From a virus, in the IMG/VR virus record IMGVR_UViG_3300044716_000090, positions 1-40,812 of that record: 40,812 nt of DNA. One strand, written 5' to 3'. A program made the translations under genes and the position numbers. Under the pieces are notes generated by a model. That model made no database searches and was not told where the DNA came from. It saw only the letters and a program-made list of their open reading frames with translations. Shown here piece after piece: positions 32,401-40,812 of this stretch. The number at the start of each line of letters is the position of its first letter. Positions within the stretch are counted from its first letter, which is position 1.

Positions 32401-34497
32401 AGAAAGCTCACTCTTTTGTTTGTCTGTAAACGAATTAGCATCTTGTCCTTTCCAAGTGTTATTGTAAGTATCTATAACTCTTTGAATGTCAGCGTTTAAT
32501 AACTTAGCTTGCTTTAACAAAGGCTCAACGTTCTGTCTCATTTGTAATTGTCTAATAGACTCATACAATGAATTCAATAACTCAGCCTTACTTCTTTTCT
32601 CTTCAGGAGTAGCTTTCTTAGAAGATATAGTATCATATATCTTATTAAGCTTCTCAATCAATGTATCTATTTTCTTAACACCAGTCTTTTCAGTTTCTAG
32701 TCCTACAGGTAGTAAGTATGCAAGTTCTTCTTTCTTAACATCTACATCACCTATCTGAACACCTGTCAATTGTGGTAGAACACCTTCCTTAGGAATTGCT
32801 CCAGAATATATTGCTCTGATAGGAATCATTCTTGTTTGTTCAAAGTCTTCTGGCTTAACACCATATCCTTTTTCTACAATAGACTTGTATTGTTTCATCT
32901 GTTGTCTCCAAGCATTCACCTTATACCAAGGAACATCTTTATATCTCTGAACATTCATGTCCATAAACTTCCAGTCTAAAATGCTCACCTTTCCTTCAGG
33001 AGTGATGGCAATAAAGTCTATAGTACCAGCTACATCACGTGCTGCATCATATACAGTCATCTCAGCAAGAAACTTGGTATTAGGAGGAAACTGCTCTAGA
33101 CGTGCAGCCATGTTCCTCTTTAATATATTGTAAAGGTCTTTATTCTTTGGATTTAATTGAGATACATACCCACTATCATTAGGTCTTTCATTCTCAAGTC
33201 TTAATGTACTATCTTCATTTAAGAAGTAGTTTTTAAGCATGTTCTCTATATCAGCATGACCTGCTGTACCTTTCTCTTTCTTAAGATCATCAACAGCTTG
33301 ATCATACTCAGACTTAGTCAAGTCTTTATTAGCAAATCTTGTGCTATACCAATCCTTAACAAAGTCAGTAACTCTTCTCTTGATTCTGTTACCATTAATT
33401 AAATACCCAGTATCATCTTTAGTAATTTGATCACTAGTCATTCTTAACTTATCAAATATAAGTTGCTGAGGATCAACAGCCTGTTGAAAGAACACACCCT
33501 CTTTATTTCTAATATCATCCACTGTACCAATCTGGTCACCAGACAACACTAACATAGCAGCTTCATCAAATCCAGACTTAACAAATAGATTTTTGATAAA
33601 GTCAACTATTTGATTCCACCAACCTTCCACTTTAGCTAATAGCTCAGGCTTTTCTGTAGAACCTTCATTCTTTTTGATAATGGTCTCAGCCAAGATTTTA
33701 CCAATAGCTTCTTTCTTTAACTTTCTAATGTTAGGTTTACCATCAGAAAACTGGTATTGTTTATATTTACCATATGTAGCTAGGACATCAGAATACATTT
33801 TGTACCCATTGATTTCTCCTAGTAACTTGTTAAATAGCTGTGGATTCTTTTGCTCTAATATTTCTACAACAAAGTGCATAGCCTCTTCTGTAAGAGCTAC
33901 ATTCTCTTTTCCTTGTATAACTTGTACAAGCTTTTGTACAATGTCAGCAACACCATTTACATCTTGCTTAACACCATCCACTTCTATAGCCTGTAGTGTT
34001 TTTATATTTACACCAATCCTCTTTAATAAGTCTTTAACAAGACCTACTGTTTGGGTTGATGCTTGAGACGCAGGGATATCATCTGTTTGTAATAATACAC
34101 TATCACCATCTGAGTTAACACCAAATGTAGTGTCATTCTCAAGATCTAATCTACTAGCTTCAGGTGTTTCCTGATCAAGTTCAGCTAAAGCTTGTTCAAG
34201 CTCAGCTGCATCTTTTGCATTCAAAGCATCTAACTGCTTTACTGTAGGAGCAATAATAACTCCCACCTTATCTGAATATGCTTTTGGAAAAAACACCTTC
34301 CCTAGAGCAATTTCAGAATTGATTGCATTGTTAAGTGTATCTGCTACAGAACGAGACACTCCATAGAAGTTGTTAGGATTAACCTTCTCTTTAGGAGAGG
34401 TTGTCACTTCTATGAAATCCTTCCCATCAAACCTTAAATAAGGTTTGCCCTGTACGTATTTCTCAACAGCAGTTTTTATACCTGTTTGACAACTCAT
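29497..34497 (-). CDS. Giant virion cargo protein with zincin-like motif and RecB-type PD-(D/E)XK nuclease
   Basis: A 1666-residue protein. Residues about 195-310 have a zincin-like start (LTEEAMHFVVEIL; E204, E205, H208) followed by a helical GWWNQIVDFIKNLF segment. Residues about 405-560 form a RecB/Cas4-type PD-(D/E)XK nuclease: H414 in GHADIE, D494 in GTIDF, D508-x-K510 in ILDWK and QxxxY at 533-537. The middle is long coiled coils. Residues 1523-1542 are one membrane-like segment (MTDFMFYLTLSALIIGAKAV), followed by a C-terminal helical domain. It is encoded directly after the RNA polymerase (TAATG overlap). It is probably a packaged, injected protein that processes DNA or host targets. 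Confidence 0.7.
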   Translation of the reverse strand: MSCQTGIKTAVEKYVQGKPYLRFDGKDFIEVTTSPKEKVNPNNFYGVSRSVADTLNNAINSEIALGKVFFPKAYSDKVGVIIAPTVKQLDALNAKDAAELEQALAELDQETPEASRLDLENDTTFGVNSDGDSVLLQTDDIPASQASTQTVGLVKDLLKRIGVNIKTLQAIEVDGVKQDVNGVADIVQKLVQVIQGKENVALTEEAMHFVVEILEQKNPQLFNKLLGEINGYKMYSDVLATYGKYKQYQFSDGKPNIRKLKKEAIGKILAETIIKKNEGSTEKPELLAKVEGWWNQIVDFIKNLFVKSGFDEAAMLVLSGDQIGTVDDIRNKEGVFFQQAVDPQQLIFDKLRMTSDQITKDDTGYLINGNRIKRRVTDFVKDWYSTRFANKDLTKSEYDQAVDDLKKEKGTAGHADIENMLKNYFLNEDSTLRLENERPNDSGYVSQLNPKNKDLYNILKRNMAARLEQFPPNTKFLAEMTVYDAARDVAGTIDFIAITPEGKVSILDWKFMDMNVQRYKDVPWYKVNAWRQQMKQYKSIVEKGYGVKPEDFEQTRMIPIRAIYSGAIPKEGVLPQLTGVQIGDVDVKKEELAYLLPVGLETEKTGVKKIDTLIEKLNKIYDTISSKKATPEEKRSKAELLNSLYESIRQLQMRQNVEPLLKQAKLLNADIQRVIDTYNNTWKGQDANSFTDKQKSELSDKILSYETSLMVYRALATDLKGLFKKDLSEKDQALWQDIRDTAESANELEADLEEVRKDFAENVIAKDANVMDFLKPEKVVKGFSKLFNSTSVIQLKSTEILYKMANKAFGLASIETSEQGQELVKIKEKYDKWASSKGLTNKNYFDILKKKGSNELINEFDPEFYKTLKSKIAQKDYQWVRDNIDVAKYNEFLAEQKEKELKRIEDKTRFGDEETINRDKKREIADVNTLYNTSTSESPGWLLYDFVKKYPKRDNWESEEWKNLTKPENAPAKAFFDYIRKRNEYLEQIGYINKADARVFLPFIRKSLTEKIVMGGEFKLGESLLRNITITEGDVGYGQIDPITKEPVYNIPKYFTKETSEEASEDLFRNMTLLNSMAIRYEYLSNIENQLNLIVKTEGNKEAIKTSYFGKTKYRTDGTLETTSDNSDNTKLVRDMMEAIVYGHKYVESENFDQLLGGISNFGKRANKILGRKVFSEDYDDAQISLNKTITQLNNVFQLKTLGLNPISALSNFLGGSFQSYINAGKFFTKADFIRNEFMLAGKMNGVDSKKYIGALQYFQPLTENYNSILAKELSVSKFSQEGIQDFLMILMRTGDQYVQSINFFSYLENSIVEDGKVFNVREYLKKQPEFEKMFTGTAEERKQLKTNFETEVKRLLDEKGFMKLAKVENNELVVEGLDRKSDSVIELRRKVQAITKDALGNLSEDDLRKINLNIYGKSFMVFKNWIPRLVDVRFGNLKYNSATEAYEWGRTRNMFRLLTEDFVGSMDSLISSLGGNDQKFVDQVKTLYEKKKSDYEKDTGKTLRMTEGEFVELVSNNIRNQMTDFMFYLTLSALIIGAKAVEPDDDEDRSSKNRYKYMLRVMDKVRDEVAYFYNPTSFLTLTTSGIFPAISYLENFKKLFLNFGTEMYALGVGDEELAKKNQVIKYALKGFPIASQVDAMLLMFFPDVAKDLGMKAQSEARPFGK

Positions 34498-37400
34498 TAG
34501 AATTTACATTTAAAGTCTTTAGTAGTTAAATCTGTTTCTGTTTCAGGCTGTGAATTTACTTCATTTTCCTCAATCCCTGTAAAATATTTTACAATTTCTG
34601 AATTAGGAATTTCATCAACCACCTTGCCTGTATTATTATCTAGCTCAGAAGGTTTATTAAACTTGTGGTATTCAGAAATGAATTGTCCATCTCCATATAA
34701 GTTTACCATCTTGAATACAAACTTTCCTTTATATGTTCTCACTGCTTCACCACCTACAAACTTAACCTTTTGATATCCAAACACTTGTGAAATCATTGGA
34801 TCACCTTTAGCTTTCATTTCACTATATGCAGCTCTTGTTACGGTTTTACCAGTCATGAAATCAATCATCTCACCATACTTAGTAGTAATGATACGTGGGA
34901 TAACCACTAGGTCATATCCTCCTGCTTTAGATTTTTCACCTACAGTGAGTACAAGTTTATCATTCTCACCTACACCAATCTGTGGGATTTCTACAAAGCC
35001 TGTAAACTTATATTGAGATACAATTTGATTTTTGAATTCACCAATCTCTGTAACAGACTCCTCGTCCACATATGGAGCAATAGAAGGAGTGATGTCTGGG
35101 TTCTTCCAATTGTTTCTTTGATACCAGTTGTTTCTAGCAAACTCTCTAACGTTTTCATCTATTGCAGCTGTGTTTACAATGTTCTTCACTTCTGCAGAAT
35201 AATCTTCAATAGGAATGATGTTCTTGATAGACACAGCAGATTGATATGTACCTTGTATAATTGCAGCTTTGATTAAGTCTTTATATAATTGGTTTGTGTT
35301 AGGGTCATCTCTTAACTCTCTCATCATACCAATGTACATGTTCTCATCATAAGCTTCTTTAACATTAGCTCTAAGTTTAATTGTCTTAGGACTGTTTGGT
35401 CTCTCTGCAGAAACCACAACTAGGTCTTGTAGTATTTGTTTGTTAGGATATTTCTGTTTAGCCTCTTCTAATTTCACAGCTACAGACTCTGGTCCAAAAG
35501 ATAACTCACTGATATTCAATGGGTTCTTTCTACCTGTTTGAATAACATAATCAAGTAGACTAGCTGTTGCTTTCTCAGCCACTCTGTTAAATTTATCTTT
35601 AGCTATATAAAACTTCTCAGCATATTGTTGGATGGTATCTTCAAGTACACCTCTGAATTCAGATTGGTTAAACTTAAGGATGGCACCTAATGCTGAATTA
35701 GATTGATCTAACACAGTCTTTTCTGTACCTAGGAAAGAACTATCCAAAACTTTCTTTGGAGAACTGATAGCACCTTTATCTTGTGCACGATCAGTCATTA
35801 GTTCCTTTCTATAGAAGTCATCAGCATTTCTAAATGTAGTGGTATCATAGTTGATAGCCTGTGTGAAATTAAAGTTTTCATCAGCTAGGGCAACGTATAA
35901 TAAGAACTCATTTAATATTTTATGTTGCTCAGCATTCTGAGGTTCAGTCATTGTATTGCTAGCAAATGCAGATATGTTATCTTCAAAGTTACCTTCAGCA
36001 ATTGTAGCTCCTTGGATAGCTTTTTGATTTGCAGGGAATTGTAACTTAGCTTGCTTGATGTACTCAACATTGCTTATTGCATATCTAGGAGCACTGTTAG
36101 CATCTAAGTTCTTAATATGTTCTCTGATGATTGGTTGATTCATGAACATAGCCACAGTGTTCATAGAAACACCTGCACGCTCTAACAACATGAATGTACC
36201 TACAATTCTATTGCTGTAGATAATCTTCATGATGTATGGATCTTTTGCAATATCCACAAAAGCATTTGCATACATTGATAGCTTATCAGAGATGTATTCA
36301 CCAGCTTGGTCTTTCATACCAGAAAGTGATATGTGCTCAAAGCCACCATCTGTAAACTTGTTATGTTCTAGAACCATCTCTGTTTGAGGGTTCTCTACAA
36401 ACACATCAGTCTTTTGTGAAAGAGAGTTACCTGTAATATTCACAGCAGCAATACCAATCCATCTCTTACCAGTTAAGAACGCATGTCTTTGGTTAGTCAT
36501 GTAGTTTCTATCTAGCAATCTGTTCTTGATATCACCTTCATTCTCTCCTCTTAACACATCTAGTCTATCAGCAATCTTCTTAAGAGTCTTGTCTGTATTA
36601 GGGGCAGTGAGTCTATCAAAGTTATCTGGTAGAGTTAGTAATGCTTCAAGAGATCTAAAGTATTCATTCTCAAGAGATTGTTTGTAAAGCTTATCTGCTA
36701 ATACACCATAGTCATCAACTCTGCTTCCAGAGATTTCACTATTAATATCTAACATTGCTTTGATGTCCTCTTCAAAGATGAAATTTTTGATAGCTTCTTT
36801 TGCTTGTTCTCCATACCCAAAGAATGGTACAGATTTAATTTTACCAGAAGGGGTTACATAGATGTTCTTTAAATACAAGTTTAATTTATCTATGTCAAAG
36901 TCAGATCCAGATTTGGTAGTGATTTCAGAAGGAACCACAATTGTCTTACCCATAAACTCAGGTAAGAAACCTTTTATTTTAAATACCTCTGCAGAGTTTA
37001 AACCCTGTGTTGGAATACGAAATCCTATACCCTTTAATATCTCTGAGTCTTTTAATAACTCAAGTAACTCTTCATCAGTTTTACCTTTAGGTAATTGATT
37101 CTTGAACCATGCAGGAAGATACACTTCTATGTATGGATCTTCTTTACTGTAAAACTTAAGAGCAGACTTCTTCAGTCCTTCTCCTCTAGACTCACCAGCT
37201 TTCTCCCACATTGTAACAGGAACCTGTACAGCAGGGAAGCCACTCACCTTAGGAGATACAACAGACTTATCTACAATTGAATATAGAATGTTCTTGATTT
37301 GAATATAGTTTGTAGAAGCTTCAAAAGGAATGTAAAACTCTCCAGTTTCAGGATCAATAGATATACTATCAATACCATTCTCAGACATTTCTCTCTTGAG

Positions 37401-40400
37401 CATTTCTTGTCTAAGTGTATTAGCAACAGTTGTTTTATCTGTAACTTTGAATCCATCACCTAGGTCTTCAATAGCAAGCTTTCTTAATAACTCATTGTAG
37501 CCATTAAGTAACATTTCTTTTAATACCTCTGTATTCTTCTCCACTGCCTTTCTAGCATCTTCATTGATAGCTTTGCCATCATTGTATAAGTCAACAGTAG
37601 ACAACTTAGTTAACTGAGAACCAAGTGTTTGCTTGCTATCTTTGTCATAACTATTTTCCACTTGGATACCATAGCTATTCCAATCAACATTAATTGTGTT
37701 GTTGAAAGCTTCCTCATTAAAGCTACCATCTGCGTTGTATAACTTATGTAAATTCTCAGCACCCACCTTTCTACCAGATACCACCACAGCATAGTCATAC
37801 CCTTCATTGAACATCTTCTCATAAAACTTACCAAGGTTAGTTCCTTTAATAGCCTTATAGTATAAAGGCATTTGTGAAAACTTATCTAATACAAGGTCAG
37901 TGTAAGCTTTACCATATTTATTACCAGATACAATAGGTTTTAACACCTCTGTAACAAACTTAGGTTCTGGTTGTTGTAGTAATGCTTCATCATGTTTGCG
38001 AAGAGCATCACTAGAATATGTATAGCCTGGAACGTTCTGTCTTGTGAAAGCCATTTGCCATTGATGCCAATTTTCAGTTTCATCTGACCATTGACCATTC
38101 TTTAACTTCACTTCTTTATATGCAGCATCCATAATCCAAGAAGCAGCATCTGCTTCATTTGATTTAGGATAGAAACTATCTGTTACATTTACATCAGCAG
38201 CTGTTAGTGTCTTAGCAAAGTTTTTATGCTCATGATACCCATAGTCATTAGGTGTCAATTGAACACCTGCCACTGTATTATATTGTTTGTTAAACAAGTT
38301 GTTAAACTCATCAGTGTTTAATGTAATTCTTCTTGGAGATAAGAAAGACTTAATACGCTTAGTCTCATCTAACTTACTACCATCAATCTCAAACTGATAT
38401 GGATCACCAAATAACACCTTGTGGAATTCCACGTTGTTAATCATGTAGTTAGCGTTAGCAAACTTGATAACATCATTAACTTCTTGATCTGTCATATCTA
38501 ACTTGTTCAAGCCAGCTTTATCAGCAAAGTTGTTTTCCAACTCAGCCATTATGAACAAACCTTCTTTTTTACTAGCAATAACCTTCTGTGTTTCAACTAG
38601 GTTTTCTCTAGTCTTAGCTACAGTGTCATTTAATGCTTTTAAAATACCTGTATTTAAACTCTCACGATTCTTATCAATGAAATCATTAACGTCTGCTTCT
38701 GATGCTCTCTTTTCAATAAGACCACCTATTGTCTTTAACAAGTTATCAGGAAGCATGTCTTTTAAGAATCTAAGCTCTGTAGCTTTATCACCCACATTTC
38801 TAAGCTTAGCTCTATTGGTAGAGTCTTGAGCTAACTTTATCTCATCCTTTAAATATCCTAAGAACACGTCTGTGAACAATGCATCTGCATTTCCAGCAGC
38901 TACATCTGTATAGGCAATTGTATTACCTAAGTCCATCATCCATTCCCTGGAGCTATCTGCAGGGATTAATACATAATATCTACCATCTAGGTTTTGATTG
39001 ATTTCTGTAATATATCTATCACCTATGCTTAGAGCAGAAGTTGATTGTCCTTCATTATTAACAACATCTTTAGCTCCTTGAATATATTGTACTTTGATTT
39101 CAGCAATTCTGTTACCTTCCTCATCAAAGAACTTACCACCTGGTTTTAATACTTGGCTACTTGTAGAGAACACATCATTTAACTGAGGCATGTTCTGCTT
39201 TAGTTCTTCTAACGTATCAGAAGAGTTAAATGTATATTCTAATAGAGAAGGATAGTTTGCATCTGTATCAGATTGTATTCTATTACCATCTACACCAAAG
39301 TATGTACTATCTTCCGCAGGAGAAGCAGCCACTGTATATAACTTAGCCAGCTCATTTAACTGTGTACGAATACCAAGCTTTCTACCACCAAAGCTCATTA
39401 GCTCATCAGTCTTAGATAAACCAGTCTTGATACCAGTTACAGCTTCAGAGAAAGCTTTCTTATTCTTCACCTTATTGTATACAGCCATTGGGAATTCTAT
39501 ACCCAAGTCTGCTAGGAATGCAATCTTATCTTGAGGAAGTTTGATATTATAATCAGCCTTCTTAACTGTATAAACTCTCTTCTTCTCATCATAGTTGATG
39601 ATAGAACCAGGTTGTTCAGCCTTAGCTTTCATATTCTCTACCCACTCAGATCTTATTCCAGCAATAGCAGAAGCTTGATTAGCAGGAGCTGTGTATACAT
39701 TATTACCATCCATGAACATAGCCAACGCATCAGGTCTTTGTTTTGTAAACACCTGATAGAAGTTGGTAAACAATCTAATGTCATGTGGTTGATAGCTAGC
39801 AAAGTCAATCTTACCAGTCTTTAAGTTACCACCTAAACGCTCAAACAATCTAACGTAGTCACTGTTTTGTTTAGCTAATTCATGTAGCTTAGATACAAAC
39901 TCAGGAACGTTTCTTGTGTTAGAAAGTCTACTCATTAATGTTGTAAATGCCTGATTGAAAGGCAATAACTTAAGTCCACCAATACTAGATATATCAGCAT
40001 CAGGACGTCTAAGTTCTGAAGAAGTTTCTTGATTTAAACCTTTTGTTTTAATCAATGTACCAATCAATAACTTAACAGCATAAGGAGAAGACTTCTTAAA
40101 GTTCACTGTAAATGCTTCAGCAGCATAGTCTTTTCTATTAGCTCCATCATCATTCACTGTAACTCTACTATCTTCATCAAACTCAATTCTGTATGTCTTT
40201 AAGAACTCTTTAGCTCTCTCAACTAACTTAACGTATTGATTCTCAGAGATTTGTGTTACAGGGTCCTCACCAATAACATTATTCTTTATGTATTGCTCTT
40301 TGATTCTATTAAACAATTCAGAAGCTGTAATGTCTTCTATATTAAACAAAGATCTGTTATTAGCAAATATTTCACCAAACACTCTAGCTGTAATGTCTTG

Positions 40401-40812
40401 TACAAACTCATTAGTTTGTTTAGCATTAATGCCTTCAATCTTTCTATATTGAGCAGCTTCATTCTTTACACTCTCAGGTAGAGTTCTATCTACAAACTCA
40501 CCTGTATCAATAGATTTGAATAGATCTTCTTTTAAGCTAGGCTTATTTACAAATGATTTGAAGAAGTCCATAAGAGCTTTGAAGAAGTTCCTAACTCTTT
40601 CTTTTAAATTTCTAGCAGGTAGTTTACCAAGTCTGAACTCAGCAAAGTCATCAGCTATTCTTTCCTTAGCTTGTTGATCTGTAGCATTAGCATAGTCTAT
40701 TCTTCTACCAGACTCTCTGTCTAAGAAAGAACCAGCTTGATTCTTGAACTCATCAAGGATAGCTTGTTGTTCTCCTTTAGATAGGAAACCTTTCCAGATA
40801 CCTTCAAATATC
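34497..40812 (-). CDS. Virion-packaged single-chain RNA polymerase (crAss-like type), N-terminus outside window
   Basis: The frame is open to the right edge, with 80 codons upstream of the first visible Met (40571). The upstream part (ADDFAEFRLGKLPARN, FFKALMDFFK) looks coding, so the true start is outside the window. The key signature DFDID is at bases 36888-36902 (residues 1224-1228 from the visible Met), preceded by GFRIPTQGLNS and VVPSEITTKSGS. This matches the DxDxD active-site loop and double-psi barrel region of crAss-like virion RNA polymerases (such as phi14:2 gp66), distant relatives of cellular and RNA-interference polymerases. It is packaged and injected to transcribe early genes. 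At least 2104 residues are visible; gp66 is about 2180. Confidence 0.85.
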   Translation of the reverse strand, partial: IFEGIWKGFLSKGEQQAILDEFKNQAGSFLDRESGRRIDYANATDQQAKERIADDFAEFRLGKLPARNLKERVRNFFKALMDFFKSFVNKPSLKEDLFKSIDTGEFVDRTLPESVKNEAAQYRKIEGINAKQTNEFVQDITARVFGEIFANNRSLFNIEDITASELFNRIKEQYIKNNVIGEDPVTQISENQYVKLVERAKEFLKTYRIEFDEDSRVTVNDDGANRKDYAAEAFTVNFKKSSPYAVKLLIGTLIKTKGLNQETSSELRRPDADISSIGGLKLLPFNQAFTTLMSRLSNTRNVPEFVSKLHELAKQNSDYVRLFERLGGNLKTGKIDFASYQPHDIRLFTNFYQVFTKQRPDALAMFMDGNNVYTAPANQASAIAGIRSEWVENMKAKAEQPGSIINYDEKKRVYTVKKADYNIKLPQDKIAFLADLGIEFPMAVYNKVKNKKAFSEAVTGIKTGLSKTDELMSFGGRKLGIRTQLNELAKLYTVAASPAEDSTYFGVDGNRIQSDTDANYPSLLEYTFNSSDTLEELKQNMPQLNDVFSTSSQVLKPGGKFFDEEGNRIAEIKVQYIQGAKDVVNNEGQSTSALSIGDRYITEINQNLDGRYYVLIPADSSREWMMDLGNTIAYTDVAAGNADALFTDVFLGYLKDEIKLAQDSTNRAKLRNVGDKATELRFLKDMLPDNLLKTIGGLIEKRASEADVNDFIDKNRESLNTGILKALNDTVAKTRENLVETQKVIASKKEGLFIMAELENNFADKAGLNKLDMTDQEVNDVIKFANANYMINNVEFHKVLFGDPYQFEIDGSKLDETKRIKSFLSPRRITLNTDEFNNLFNKQYNTVAGVQLTPNDYGYHEHKNFAKTLTAADVNVTDSFYPKSNEADAASWIMDAAYKEVKLKNGQWSDETENWHQWQMAFTRQNVPGYTYSSDALRKHDEALLQQPEPKFVTEVLKPIVSGNKYGKAYTDLVLDKFSQMPLYYKAIKGTNLGKFYEKMFNEGYDYAVVVSGRKVGAENLHKLYNADGSFNEEAFNNTINVDWNSYGIQVENSYDKDSKQTLGSQLTKLSTVDLYNDGKAINEDARKAVEKNTEVLKEMLLNGYNELLRKLAIEDLGDGFKVTDKTTVANTLRQEMLKREMSENGIDSISIDPETGEFYIPFEASTNYIQIKNILYSIVDKSVVSPKVSGFPAVQVPVTMWEKAGESRGEGLKKSALKFYSKEDPYIEVYLPAWFKNQLPKGKTDEELLELLKDSEILKGIGFRIPTQGLNSAEVFKIKGFLPEFMGKTIVVPSEITTKSGSDFDIDKLNLYLKNIYVTPSGKIKSVPFFGYGEQAKEAIKNFIFEEDIKAMLDINSEISGSRVDDYGVLADKLYKQSLENEYFRSLEALLTLPDNFDRLTAPNTDKTLKKIADRLDVLRGENEGDIKNRLLDRNYMTNQRHAFLTGKRWIGIAAVNITGNSLSQKTDVFVENPQTEMVLEHNKFTDGGFEHISLSGMKDQAGEYISDKLSMYANAFVDIAKDPYIMKIIYSNRIVGTFMLLERAGVSMNTVAMFMNQPIIREHIKNLDANSAPRYAISNVEYIKQAKLQFPANQKAIQGATIAEGNFEDNISAFASNTMTEPQNAEQHKILNEFLLYVALADENFNFTQAINYDTTTFRNADDFYRKELMTDRAQDKGAISSPKKVLDSSFLGTEKTVLDQSNSALGAILKFNQSEFRGVLEDTIQQYAEKFYIAKDKFNRVAEKATASLLDYVIQTGRKNPLNISELSFGPESVAVKLEEAKQKYPNKQILQDLVVVSAERPNSPKTIKLRANVKEAYDENMYIGMMRELRDDPNTNQLYKDLIKAAIIQGTYQSAVSIKNIIPIEDYSAEVKNIVNTAAIDENVREFARNNWYQRNNWKNPDITPSIAPYVDEESVTEIGEFKNQIVSQYKFTGFVEIPQIGVGENDKLVLTVGEKSKAGGYDLVVIPRIITTKYGEMIDFMTGKTVTRAAYSEMKAKGDPMISQVFGYQKVKFVGGEAVRTYKGKFVFKMVNLYGDGQFISEYHKFNKPSELDNNTGKVVDEIPNSEIVKYFTGIEENEVNSQPETETDLTTKDFKCKF

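Noticed and set aside
1-40812. Stop-codon recoding as seen in some crAss-like phages
   Set aside because: TAA, TAG (for example at 3266 and 21709) and TGA (12908) all end plausible genes, and the giant frames have no in-frame stops, so the standard code suffices.
1-40812. CRISPR array, tRNA or rRNA genes, transposase
   Set aside because: No regular spaced repeats, no cloverleaf-like sequences and no DDE or rRNA-like segments were found by eye; a tRNAscan run would be decisive.

Overview
The window looks like part of the late (virion, fibre and lysis) half of a tailed phage of the crAss-like kind (Crassvirales or a close relative) infecting a Bacteroidota host. Three things point there. A giant single-chain protein at the right edge carries the metal-binding signature DFDID, preceded by a RIPTQGLNS stretch, as in the virion-packaged RNA polymerase of crAss-like phages such as Cellulophaga phage phi14:2. 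Several promoters have the Bacteroidota form TTTG-N20-TAnnTTTG. The DNA is AT-rich, tightly packed and almost entirely coded on the minus strand. The standard code works: TAA, TAG and TGA are all used as stops. No tRNA, rRNA, CRISPR array, integrase or insertion sequence was seen. No gene-free stretch exceeds about 135 bases.

Reading in the direction of transcription (right to left): (1) 40812-29497 holds two giant proteins, the RNA polymerase (cut by the window edge) and a 1666-residue protein with a zincin-like motif, a RecB-type PD-(D/E)XK nuclease and a C-terminal hydrophobic segment. Both are likely injected virion cargo. (2) 29361-20319 encodes a 2550-residue tail fibre with nine shaft repeats and a self-cleaving S74 chaperone, a LamG adhesin and small proteins. 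(3) 20251-16881 carries a helical protein, a GT9-like glycosyltransferase and a lysis group (spanin-like proteins, small holin, GH19 endolysin). (4) 16871-10957 is an unusual envelope cassette: a membrane-anchored periplasmic protein, a secreted cohesin/dockerin-like protein, a small lipoprotein, short membrane proteins, a holin-like protein with a Cys/His tail, a CsgG-like secreted protein and a secreted Ser/Ala-rich-linker beta-barrel protein. It ends at an AT-rich hairpin. (5) 10849-3618 starts at its own promoter and encodes modular adhesins (collagen-like, PKD-like, LRR plus LamG, Thr-linker proteins), two glycosyltransferases and a Dps-like protein. (6) 3553-144 starts at another promoter and encodes a run of small, very basic proteins, several sharing a repeated KKAQxG motif, then a methyltransferase.

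A strong bidirectional hairpin at 100-127 separates this block from what is probably the end of a convergent plus-strand gene, as expected for a phage with two oppositely transcribed halves.

The most unusual parts are the secreted/outer-membrane cassette (10957-16871), in which a CsgG-like protein is directly coupled to a predicted outer-membrane beta-barrel, and the basic-protein cluster (695-3262) with paired KKAQxG motifs. Functions are inferred from sequence patterns and remembered family features; no database search was possible.
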